DNA from: Monoraphidium neglectum | Lineage: Eukaryota; Chlorophyta; Chlorophyceae; Sphaeropleales; Selenastraceae | DNA length: 53,457 nucleotides | Direction of reading: 5' to 3' | Assembly (NCBI RefSeq): GCF_000611645.1 | Contig: NW_014013588.1 | Location: forward strand, 1 to 53,457 | Part shown: one piece after another, positions 20,266 through 32,200 of the stretch | How the letters are laid out: each line of letters opens with the position of its first letter | Numbering within the stretch: position 1 is the stretch's first letter | The notes under the pieces: model-generated | Seen by the model: the letters and a program-made list of their open reading frames with translations, nothing else | The model's database searches: none | Told to the model about the DNA's origin: nothing | Made by a program: the position numbers and the translations under genes

Positions 20266-23200
20266 ACACGCGCGCACGGACGCGCGCGCGCACGCTCTTG
20301 CACGCATGTGCGTGCTGGAAGTGTTGATTTGTCATGTGCATTTTGTATGTAATTGGGCAGAAACAAGGCGGGATCTGCAGCGCAGCACATGCAGCTTGAT
20401 GGATGGCAGCGCTCACCTTGATGGCGGCCTCCAGCGCGGGCAACGCAGCTGCCAGGTCCGCCTGCGCCTCGTCCTTGAGCGCCTGCGTCTGCGCCGCGCG
20501 TGCCGCAACCTCGGACTCCTCGGCCGCGACCACCGCCGCGATCGCGTTTGCGTCTGCCTGCTCTTTCGAAACCTGGGAAATGTGCGTGCGGATTTGTGGG
20601 GGTGCGTGAGGGTATGCACAAGGGGATAGCAGGTTCTGAAGGCTGTTGTGGGGTTGTAGATGCATCCAGTGGGCATGAAGCCAAGTGAGCCCCGGACGCC
20701 CTGGCCTGTCGACAGTGCCGCATCGCCGTCACCTGCTCCAGGAGCTTCTGCGCCGCCGCCCGCTTCTGCTCGAGCAGGGGCTGCAGATCATTCAGCTGCC
20801 GCTGCATACGGTCAACCGCCTCATTAGTGTCCTGAAGCAACACGACAATTTGATGTGAGGGATTATGCGCAGCAATGTGAGAAGTTATGTGCGGCTGCAA
20901 GCTTGCCAGAGCCCGCCTATCGACAGGTGTGCCGCACGCACGCACGAGGCTGTGGCGAGTCAGGGGCCCGCTGTCAGCACACCTGCAGCCGCGCGATGCC
21001 GTCAAGCAGCCTTCCACGCGCCGCGCCCAGCTCCGCGCCCTGGCGCTCCATGAGGGATGCGTACAGTGCCAGGAAGTCCAGGTAGGCCTTGGGGGTAACG
21101 AAATACCTACCAGGGTGCGGGATGACGGTGTGGTCAGACAAAAGGTCCCGCTCAGACGGGGTGAACGAAATATTTGCAAACGTTGGACGGCAGCAGGCTT
21201 AACAGACGTGGACGATTCTTATGTGAGCACATGCTTCATTGCAAAGGCGTGCATCCGGCGAGTACCACACATGTATGCCCTGACGCTAGGTTCAGGGTTT
21301 AGGGTTTTCCAGGGGTCGAGGTCCTTGTGGGACACATTCTGGGGTTTTCTGAAGGCCCACCTCCTGCGCAGCTCCTGGCTGTAGCGCTCGGCAGCCGCCT
21401 GCACCCCGGTGTGGACCTCCACAGCCAGCGTCGCCGCCGCCCGCACCAGGCTGCCGGCACCATCACCGTCGGCGCCGTCGCGGCCAGCCGACAGCACGTG
21501 GACGGCGGACAGGGCCCTCTCGGCGACGCTGGCGAGGGCGTCTGCTGGCCAGGGGTGGAACCAGTCTATGGTGGTGCAGCTTGTGAGGGACGGGAACTGA
21601 CGGCACCTGGTGGGGGGGGTCAAGAATGGAGATGATGACGAGGGGGGAACTGGATGACGGGGTCTGCAAGATATGGTGCTGTTGTAACGCTTGGTTCCAT
21701 CCAATTGAAATGAAGTCCAAGAGAGCCCGGGTCAGGCTCACTCACAGAAATCTTGGGCCCCGTTTGCCCAAGGGGGCCTGGTATTTTCGGACCCCGCGGT
21801 CCTTTTGCGCCGGTACGGCAGCCCAGCCCCCACCTGGTCCTGAGGGCATCCCCGACAGGGCTCATAGCCAGCACCCAGTGCAGATTCGAGCGCGCCCTGT
21901 CGATAAACGCGGCCCAAGCCGCATCGGGGGCCTCTGTGAGGGGAGGCTGCCGCGCCTGGTCCTGCTGGCGCGGCGCGGCGTCGCCGCCTCCGGCGTTTGT
22001 GGGGTCAGGAAGCCGTCTTGGCGGGGGCGGGAGCGGCTGTTTTGCGGACTGGCGCTGGGAGAGCCAGGGTCGGATGCCGTCCAGGACCTCGCGCCGCTCC
22101 TCGTCAGTCCACATGCCTGCAAATCGGTTTGATGACCGCGCCCATGGCGCCAAACCAGGGGAATCAGTCGCACACATGCGTTCAGTGCGTGCTGGGTGCC
22201 ATAGCACAAGGTGTGAAACCCCCATCCTCGCTCTCACACCCAAGGTGAGAAGTGCAGGCATGTGCACCCACAGCACACGTCTAAATCAGTGCCCACCCAT
22301 GACGTCGCCAGTGTTGAGCAAGGTGTTGATGTCGGCGAGAGTCGCCTCGGCCTCCGACGTGCCTAAAGCAGCGTCCGGCACCAAAAACACGACACGGCGG
22401 CCATCAACTCCCGCCACCTGCTCGCAGTCGGTCGTCCATTGGTTTGATGTTGACGTCCAGCTCGTTGCCTAGAGTACTTTGAGCAAGCCTCGGCAAGCAG
22501 AAGTGGCCAATGCAAACTGCTGATCAAGCACCAGGCTATGCCATCAGCAGGAGGGACAAGGATTTGACCCCGATTGACAGGATGCTTGAACGCCTTGATT
22601 GCAACAGCCAAACCGCTCACTTTGTAGATGCGCTTTACGTCTTCTCGGAAGCCGGCCAGCCCATAGCCGCGCCGCACTTCTACCGCCGCAAAGTCAGCGC
22701 CTGATATCATAGCGGCAAAGCGCGCGAGAGACGACTTGCCGCTGCCTCCGACGCCCACTAAGAGGGCGTTGCCCCTGTTGGCAGGGTGCAAATTCAGGTT
22801 TTGGGAAGGGTTTAGTCCGCATGGCACGAGCATGGCAGACTGCTGTTGACAAAATCATACCGCAAGCAGACTCTTTGATGCCGAAGCAGGCAGAGCTCGC
22901 ATAACTGCGCACGCTGCAATTGTTGTGTCAGGTGAGACTGCCAGGTGCGTCTGAAAGGTTCTCCAGCTCACCTGGGCTGCCGGAATATGCGTGCAAGCCT
23001 GGCCACATGCCGTGCAGCATCCCTGAAGAAAACGAGGCGACTTGATGAGGCGGCTTGGGGCCGCGCAGCGCGGCCATCGTCGGTGCCAGCAGAGCGACCA
23101 GGCGCCGCGGGCGGAGGCGCGCGGGGACGCGCGCCCAGCAATATTTCGTCCTGTGTGGGGAGAACATGCATCCGGGTGCAGCCGGTTGTCTGGCAACTGT

Positions 23201-26200
23201 GATGCAGGGGCGGTCGCCACTGAGTGCTATGAGTTGTTGCCCAACGCACATCAGTCAGAGTTCAAGGCACAAGGGTGGTGCCTTGGGCTGAACAGGCAAA
23301 AAGAACTCACACCTGGTAGTCTGGATCGCACAACCGTTATCGTTTCACCTGGTATGTCTCTAGCAGCCGCGCGAGCCGGGCCGGGTCGGAGGGTAGCTCC
23401 TCGTACGGCCGCTGGTCGCGCGGCGCGCCCGGTTTCAGGAAGTCACCTTGAGGTGCGTTCGCGCGGTGCGGGCGGGCGACGGGACGACTCCATCGTGTCA
23501 TGAGGGTTTCCAACAGCCTGAGGTTCCTTTGGCAGGCTCTGCCAAAGTGCAGAGCCGGCGCATGAAAGGGCGCGCCTACGCCAGCTGCGGCATGCACATA
23601 CAAACACAGCACACCCTGGCCCTCTGAACAAGCAAGCAGGCGCCACCAATCGTCAAAATCCCCAGGCTGCCAGCCCTTACCGAAAATGACCTCCTTATCC
23701 GGGTCAAACAGCTCGGCGTACTCCTGGCGGCAGTCGAACCGCGCGCGCATCACGTCCAGCAGCGCCCCCCGCAGCCACGCCGCGTCGCCGCCGTCCACCA
23801 GGCGGTCCCCGTAGACGCGCAGGTGCTCGTGCAGCCACAGGCGCTGCAGCGCCGATCGCACGTTGGCGCCGCACTGCGCGGGCCGGACCTGGGTCATGCC
23901 CTGCGGTTAGTGGGCGCAGGTGGTATGTGTACTCATCAGGACCAATTGTACAGTAGGCGCCCGTGCCATATCGGCCTGGATTTGCAGGGACTGCACAGCC
24001 TTTGCAAGTTTGATTAGTGCAAGTGTCCCTTTTTACGTTTGCGTCCAAGGTCAGCAGACGTGATGCTGGCAATCGGAACGCACGTGGACGCGTGGGCGCG
24101 TGCGCCCCACCACACCTGCAGCGCCTTGCCGACGTCCCTGAGGCTGAAGACGTAGTGGCTGCGGCTGGGCGTGGGCAGCAGGCAGGAGGACACGCGCCGG
24201 AACACCTCCACGCTCGCCGCCACCAGCGGCTCCAGCATGCGGCTGGTGACGTCTGCAGTGCATCCCAAGATCAGTCAGGGCGGGCACCAATGAGCGCACT
24301 ACGCGAGGCCGGAGTCAACTAGGATGACGTCAGGCGCAACAGCACACACTGTAGACTTTCGTCGGATTGAGGAGGTACGATTTTTAACGCAGCAAACAGC
24401 CCGCACCCAATTAATCTCAATCCCATGTGATGGCCCACCTGGAGTGAAGTGAGCCTCAAGGAATCCGCCCAGGATCGCCGTGCACACCCGCCCGACGCCC
24501 GCCTCCCCCGGAGGCGGCACCGCCAGCTGCACAAAGTGGCGCGTCAGCCGCGCGCTCATCGGCTGGCGGCCGCCGCCGGGCGGGCCGCAGGCGGCGGCCA
24601 CGGCGAGGGGCGAGGTGGGCCACCACGCGAGGGACTTTCGATCGTACAGGCCGCGGCGGTCGATGAGAAGACGTAGCAGCTCAAGAGCAGGATGTGTATC
24701 ATGTGTGTGAGTGTGTTTGTATGTACGGGTGGAGGGAATTGTGTTTGCATTTGTGTTGAGATTGTGTGTGAGTTTTTAGTAGAGAGAGATTGTGTGCGTG
24801 CGTGCGTGTGTGTGAATGTGTGTGTGCGCATGGGGTGTCAGAGGGTGGGTTGCAGAGCAGGCGCAGGCAGATGCTTGTGCAGGCGCAGGATTTGGCGAAG
24901 GGTGCGGCACATGCGCCAAGCACATGTACCGTCAGGGTGCATGTCATTCAGGGCGTTCCCTTACCTGAGCGCCATGCTGCTCCCTGGCTGGCAGGTTGAT
25001 GTCGTCCACAAACAGCACCAGCTGCTTGCCAGGCTCCAGGGGCTCCAGCCTGCAGCAAGATTGCACCCGTGTTGGCAGGCGTGCCAACGGCGCCACGCAG
25101 GGCAGGCAAGCTACAAAATCAGGCAGTGCGCCCGCAGAGACAGGCGTTGCCTCCCCAGCAAGCGATACGCGCCCCGGGGCTAGACCCATGTGATGAGGCG
25201 GAATCGCTGCCCCCACCTGCCGCTGCGCTTCGCCAGCTTTGACTGCAGCAGCCCCTGCACCGTCCCGCAGCCCGTCAGCGCCGAGCAAGCCAGCAGCGCC
25301 GTCGCAACACCCCTGCCGCCGCCGTCCTGGCCGCCGCAGCCCCCGCCGGCGTCGAAGCCCCGGGCCATCAACTCCAGCTGGCTTGCCACGATTGTGCTCT
25401 TTCCAGCGCCGCTGTCGCCGACCAGCAGGGCGGGGCGGCCGGCTTCCAGGCAGCTGCGCAGCATGGCGCCGTACTTTTCGGTGTCGGCGGTGGGCACGAA
25501 AATGGATGAGAAGGGGGCCACGGTGTCGTAGTGGAAGGGCGGCAGGCAGTCCTCCCAGCGCACAAAGGCCGACCTGAACAAGGAGAGACATCGATGCATG
25601 TGTTTGAGAGTAATGTGCATCAAGTGACTATTGCGGTTTTTGAGCTGTGCTTGAAAATTAGCAGTACACGTGTCCATATGTGTGCCGACGAAGCATCAAG
25701 AGGCTTTTGGGGGCCGGCCGGCACCAACCTCTTGACATCCAGCCGGTAGTCAAACACGGTGCCCGCGCCCGCAGGGTAGTTGGCGGAGCCGTTCAGCAGC
25801 TTCCTGGCGGCCTGGTCAAAGCTGTCGCGGCTGGCCGCGTCGAGGTTGCCTCCCAGGCCCCAGACGACGGCGTAGGCGGTCATGTACTGCAGGGATACCC
25901 GCTGGGCATCTGTGAGCGGCCCCGTCTCCAGGCAGTGCCGCCTGGCAGGGTGCGATCGAGCAGGGCACGGTCAATTACAATGAGGGTTTTGAGAGCTTGG
26001 CGTGGGTGCATTGATGTGCAATTGGAGCTCTGTGGATCTCAGGCACGAATTGCGCCTGTTCTAACCCGCCCGGCTATTAGGACGGCGCTTGGCAGTGGGT
26101 CATGTGCGCCCACAACGAGCCTCACCCCTCGGTCTCCAGCAAGCGCCCGAGCAGCGTCGCCGCCGCCTGCACCAAGCCCACATCGACCGTCGCGACGGCC

Positions 26201-29200
26201 TCCTTGCCGCGCGCGCGCACCCACGCCAGCAGCGGGTCGACCCACGCGTCGAGCAGCGACCACAGGAACTCCTGGACTGGCTCCAGCTGTGGCCCCGCAG
26301 GGCCGCACCCGTCCTCCTGCTGACGAGGCTGCGGCGGTGTAGATGGGGGATCCTCAGCAGCGCAGTCGGTAGGAGGTACGGCCTCGCCCACGGCTTCGCT
26401 CCCCTGCGGCTGCCAACCCGACACACGCTGGTCAGGGTCGCAGCCCGCATCGTCGGTGGTGGCCGCTTTGAGGGGGAGCGCCTGCAGCCAGCTGCGGGCG
26501 AAGGGTCGCCACCCGACGGCGCCGGGCGGCATGTAGACCATGCCGCACCTGTGAGTGTGTGCGGTGGGGCATGTTGGGGGCCATGGCGCAAGTAGGTGTG
26601 GTGGAGACAGCTCACACCCATGTTACTGGTGCTGATCTCCTTGCCACTGACGATGATGAGCTTAACGATCACTCCATTATGGTATTGTAATGAGTAACGC
26701 TGCGTCTATGACATGGCGCCCGCAGATATGAGCAGGGCCGGCCCGGTTGCACTGCCTTGCCGCCGGCATCGGCACCGCACACAATCGCTTCCACGCGCAC
26801 CTGCTGACTGTTGCGGGTGACGCGTGCTGCAGGCCCTCCACCTCGAACAGCATCCGCATGCGCCGTGGATCAAGGCGGATGCGCTCCCCATTGGGCAGGC
26901 AGAGCATGCAGTTGTCGTCGAGCACTGCGGTGCGGTGGAGGAAAAGGGGGAGGGGCGAATGACAGTATGAGGACGGCGGGGTGGAGAATGGGGTTTGAGG
27001 AGACAGAGGGCGGCAGCAAGGCTGGGCAAGATCAAAGTTATAACGAGTGTGAAGCTTGGTGAGATGCTGAGCCTGATTGTGCCCTTATCACTTCTGGAAG
27101 AGACGATTCAGCTGTTGCTTAGCTGAGTCATGATACGCTCGCAAACCACTGGAAATCCATCCTCACCTGTGTTCATGCTCTCAATCCAAAGCGCGTCCAC
27201 TGGCCCATCAAACACCACCCAGTCCTGCTGCCCCTCCACGCCCGCTGCAGCGGCTGCTGCAGCCGCCGCCGTTGCGCTCCGCACGACTGCAGAGGCGAGG
27301 CCGTCCCGCCACTCGCCGGTCGAGGGGTTGTAGCTGCCGTACAATTCTGCCAGCTCCAAGCTCTTGGGGTTGAGCAGCACAACCTCGACAGCAGACCTGA
27401 GCGGCGGCGCCTCGTCCGCGCCGCCCGAGAGCTGGTTGTGGTGCTGAGGGGAGGGCTGCGCCTCCGGCAGCGAGTACTTGGGTCCATGCAGCAGGTTCAG
27501 AGCTGCCTGCAGGGCCTCGTGGCAGGTTGTCTTGCCGCTCCCTGCATTGACGGGGTGCTGGTGACCTTGGGACCCGAACCCCTCGTGCGGCTACAAACAG
27601 GCCTTAGGATGTTCCATGATGATGCCAGGCTCTGCTGTGCACACCTTTTCTGTTTGAACAAAGCCTTAGCCCCACTCCGCATCAAGCGGACACGCGTGCG
27701 TAACCCCACCTGCTTGCCCGACGATCATGACGCCAAACCTCACGCCCAGCGTCTCCCTCAGCTGCACGGCCTTCACCACCAGCCCCTCGGCCGCCTGCAG
27801 CCCGCGGGACAACAGCGCCGCCGCCAGCGCGCGCCGCAGCTCGCCGGCGCGCAGCGCGGGCGGGGCGGCCGCCGGGAAGAGGTCTGATATGATTGACTCG
27901 AACAGCACACCATCCTGCAGAAAGGGGGACCAGGGGTCAAACAAGGTTGGATTGTGGGGATGGACGCACTGCAAGAGTGGGGTAACGGCCTTGCGCTCAC
28001 CAGCCCCCGGGTTTGCGGTGTTGCAGTCAAAAGGTCAAGCAGGCAGCAAGGGCAGCAGGCGGCGCCCGGGAACGCGGCCGCCAGCCTGCATGAGAAAGGC
28101 AAGAGGCGCCAGCACATGCAGCAATCCTAGTCCCAATCCTAGCACACCCTTTTGTGCCAGTGCTTTCCCCGCGAATGATTTGCCGCGCCCACCTCTGACG
28201 TCAGCTTTGGGAGGTTGGCATCCCGCATGGCGGCGATGAGCACCGCGTCCTCGTCATCGCTGTCTGGTGCGGCGCGCTTGGCGGCGCCAGCCATCAGCAG
28301 GACGCTCTTGAGGGCCCTCATGCCAAAGTCGTAGTGGTCCTTTGCAGTGAGTTGCCGGGGTTTCAGACGGGCGGATGGGCAGGAGACGCGGGAAGGGGAA
28401 TGCAGAGACGATTGGTGGAAGGCACGAGCAGTCATTCAGCTGACATGGAGGTGAGCACATGTGCTTGTTAGTTACCTACCCAGCTCCAAGTCCTTACAGC
28501 ACTACAAAACGTGAATTCCTGCCTTCAAGGTCCAACGTTGCAGCCCCTTCGCCCATGCGGCACGAGGGTCGCCCACCCTATCAGCACCCCGCCTCCCCTG
28601 CATGCCGCTGCCCTCCTTGCTCTTCTCTGCCCTCCCTGCCCTCCCGCCGCTCTCCCTGCAGCCCCCACCAAACCTGTCTGGAGAGCTGCTCCTCCGCGAT
28701 GCGGTAGAGCGCCGTCATCTTGCCGGCCAGGCGGCGGGCGTCGCTGAACCCCTCGGCAAACAGCGTCACCTCCGCCACCAGGGCGCAGTCAGGGGCCACC
28801 ATCGCCACGGGTCGGAACAGGGCCTGGCGCGCGCATTCACATGGAGCACCGTTTGAGGGGCTGGAGGCGGACGGCGCAGCGGCTCGTGCCAAGTGCTATC
28901 GTGATGGTCATGAACTGCATTGCAATGACAACTGTTTGTCGAGGAAAAGGCAAGCACCCTTGCTCACCTTCAGGTTGTCTGGCAGTTCTGTGCGGCCGGC
29001 GTAGCCGGGGTTCATCGTCACAAACACGCCGCACCCCGGCAGCACGCGCATCTCGCGGCCCTCAAACACTACGCGCTCCGCGCAGGTGCGCAGCGCGGAC
29101 TGCAGCGCGTGCAGCTGCTGCGCGACGACGGACAGCACCTGGTTTGGTGGGATTGGCGGCGACAGGCGAACCCGCAGCGTCAAGCAGGGCGGCAAGCAAG

Positions 29201-32200
29201 TGCAACCCTGTTTGCCTGCGTGAAAATCAGGGGTGGCCTGGCTTGATCCTGGTTCATGGCAGACCATACGTCAAGCAGGATGTCTGCGGACTACTTGCGC
29301 TCCCCAGAAATCGCTCCCTTCCCCTCACCTCCACGTTGATGCGGTTGAATTCGTCAAAGCAGGCCCACGCCCCTGCTTGGGCCAGCCCCCTGAAGAACTT
29401 GGCCATGAACCTGTGCACCGCGCGGCGCAGGGGAAGCCTTGCTGACTCGTGCAACAGCCCCATTCCTGTCGCCAAACAAGAGGTGAGCTCGGTGGCAGGC
29501 GATTGAGAGATGCCATATGTGCTGCAAGCACCCGCATGGCCCGCGGCACTAAGGCGCTGACAGCACCACCTCCCCCTCCACCGGCAGGTCATCAAGCCGA
29601 CACACAGCTGCATCCCCACAGGCAACAGCACCGCCCCCGCGCATGCGTGCCTGTGATCCAGGTGCTCTGCGCAGTTGAATACGACCACCTGCGCCCCCAG
29701 GGCCTTCCCAAGGTCCTTGACCGTCTCGGTCTTGCCAGTGCCTGGGTCAAACGAGGGGCGATCGGCAGCCGTACAGAGTGCATGATTGGTCTTGCACACC
29801 AGCGGCGCGCAGGTGCCGCACGTGAGGAAAGGAGGCGTGCACGGATGCTGCGACATGGCTCATACAAGTAGGCGATGCGGGCAGGGCTGAGCGACTGAGT
29901 TGGGACCCGCAGCGCCCGGGCGCCGAGCGGGCTCCCGAGCAGCGACGCACCTGCGGGACCTGCCGGGGCGCCGCCCAGCCGCAGGCGCAGCGCCCCCGTG
30001 AGCGTGAGGTAGCACCTGTCTGTCGTGGGCGTCACCACCAGGCGCGGCTGGGCCCCCAAGTACTCGTAGGCATAGTCAAACCTTCGGGCGGGTGAGGGGT
30101 TGTTGAGCGGGAGCACGATGAGTCGGCACGTGACGTGTGATGGCTGACGTCACCATCAAAAGCCAAGAACGCTCATGAACCCCCGACTGGCTGTCCTGCA
30201 CGGCTCCAGCTGAGGATAAGCTCCCGCTTGTTGCCACTCACAGGGCCCATCCACAACCACCAGGGTTGCCAAAAGTTGCACACCCACCTGGCGCTGACGT
30301 GGCGCACCACCACCATGTCCGTGTCGCGATCAAACTCATACCGCAGCCGCGCCTGCCACGCAAAGTCGGCCGGCGACGCCGCGCGCGCCTCGGCCAGGTG
30401 GCGGGCCACGTCTCGGTTGTGCACGTCGATGGTGATGAGCGCCACGGCGGACTGGCGGCAGGGCGTTGGGTCAGGGGCATGTGGTTGCAAGAAGCAATGG
30501 TTTGACCAGACAATTGCTGCCAGAGAGCGAAATGCTGAAAGCCCTTGGTGCTGCTCAAGGTGATGGGCTGACTTTGCATGATTAAGCCGGCCCGCGCTGC
30601 ATGATGACGACGGCACCACATGCATCGCACCAAAAGGGAACCCGCTCACCCTCCGCTGCAGCTCCGTCAGCCCGCCCCTCACGAGCCGAATCATGTCCTC
30701 CAGCTGCTCTCCGCACCGCCGCTCGAGGTCCCCGAGCGATGCCCCAGCCGCGGCCCCGCGCGTGACGTCCCCGGCCGCAGCCGCCTCCAGCGCCGCCTCC
30801 GCAGCGTGGCACCAGAAAACGTTGGAAATGACGATTGCCAGCTGAGCCGGCTGGTGCAGCGCCCACTGGCCGCGCGACATCAGCCCCCATCCACCAGCCT
30901 GCAGCTCTTCGCGGCCCTGCCGAGCCTGGCCGCCCGCTGCGCTCATGCCGCCGCCGCCGCCGCCGCTGCGGACCCCAGGCTCGCTGACAGTGCCTCCTAC
31001 CCAGCCACTGGCGAGGCCAGAGGACACCTCCGGGCCGAGGGAGGCTTCGCCCACAATCGCCATCCCTGGCAGCTGGGCGTATTCGCGCACGCAGCGGCGC
31101 GCCTCGGCCTTGAGCGCCAAGCGCATGCCGCCCTCCACGGCGCCCAGCCAGCTCTCCACCAGGCCCCTGGCCTGGTGTGTGGTTATTCAGAACGCGCAGT
31201 GCATTGTTTTCATGGACCAGTTGATCCAGACAACATCATCGAGTAAGGTGAGCAACATGGCAGCAAGAAAGGCAAGGTGAGCATGCACCTCCTCCTAACC
31301 AAGGAGAGGAAGTGCAAGGCAACACCCACCTTGACGGCCTTCCCAAAGGCCAGGCGCTCCCCTTCAGGGCTCAGCAGCCCCACCACCTCCGGCGCCGGCC
31401 GCACGCCATGCACCGCAGCTGTGGCCGCCCCCGCCCCCGGCCCCAGCGCGGCTGCCGGCGCCTGGGGCGGCGCGGCGGCCTCTGGGGAGGCGCCGGACGC
31501 AAAGTCGAGGGCGCGGACGCCCTCAAAGCACTTGTTGATGTGTGGTTGCACTGCTGCTGGGTTCTTCGCCTGCGCCAGAATGTCCAGAAGCTCCTCGTTG
31601 GACAGGAAATAGAGCCTTGGGGGGTGGCATGAGAACAAGGGTGAGTGGTCACGCGTCCGCCATATTGATGGAAGGACGATGGATGGAGGAAGGGGGGGGG
31701 GTGCGCTCGCATGGTACGAGCCATTCTCACAATTGTTGGGCCATACACAATGGCCACGAGGCCAGCAAGGCAGCCCATGGCAGTGCTTTGAAACGGCAGG
31801 GCGTCACAGGTGGTGAGGCGGTGTTGCGGCACCTCAGCAAAAGGGGAGCGTCCACGCAATGGCTGCCAGGGTTTGCCCGGCCACCCTGCCGGCAGAGAGG
31901 ACACTCTGGGGACACCTGGGGAACGCCGTCCTCTTGGCCTCAAGGTAGTCCTCCAGCGCCTTGTTCACCTCCTCAAGGGTGGCGCCACACTTGGCCAGGG
32001 CCTCCAGCCAACCTGAAGGCCGCGGGGCCGGGGTTGAAGAGGGTCAAGGGTGACGGTTGCTGGAAGTGGGGGATTGGGGGCCGGTGACGGGCGTGGTTTG
32101 ACTGGGAGGGCCCCGAGCTGCGGTGTGGTCTTGCGTTGCGGCGTCTGGCGGGGTGCATGTGTGGGGCCTGGCGTGGGGCCCTTGCAAGCCAAGCACTGCG

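Larger units (their letters stand above)
18458..21106 (-). other. Dynein exons 49-56: stalk coiled coils and microtubule-binding domain
   Basis: Exons: 20983-21106, 20733-20831, 20417-20572, 19968-20072, 19590-19754, 19114-19230, 18820-18984, 18458-18629 (residues ~3164-3531). Exons 49-51 form coiled coil 1. Exons 52-54 form the tip ([51 protein letters not shown]). Exons 55-56 form coiled coil 2 ([20 protein letters not shown]). All internal junctions here are phase 0. The tip has normal length, with no extra loop. Confidence 0.92.

Noticed and set aside
20187..20290. Reading the GT tract as a Thr-His or Cys-Val repeat protein
   Set aside because: Both strands give open frames only because dinucleotide repeats lack stops; the tract lies in an intron between two dynein stalk exons.
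22968..23022. An intron ending at 23023 (TTCTTCAG acceptor) in dynein AAA4
   Set aside because: The in-frame sequence [15 protein letters not shown] across it is the conserved AAA4 entry, so the bases are coding.
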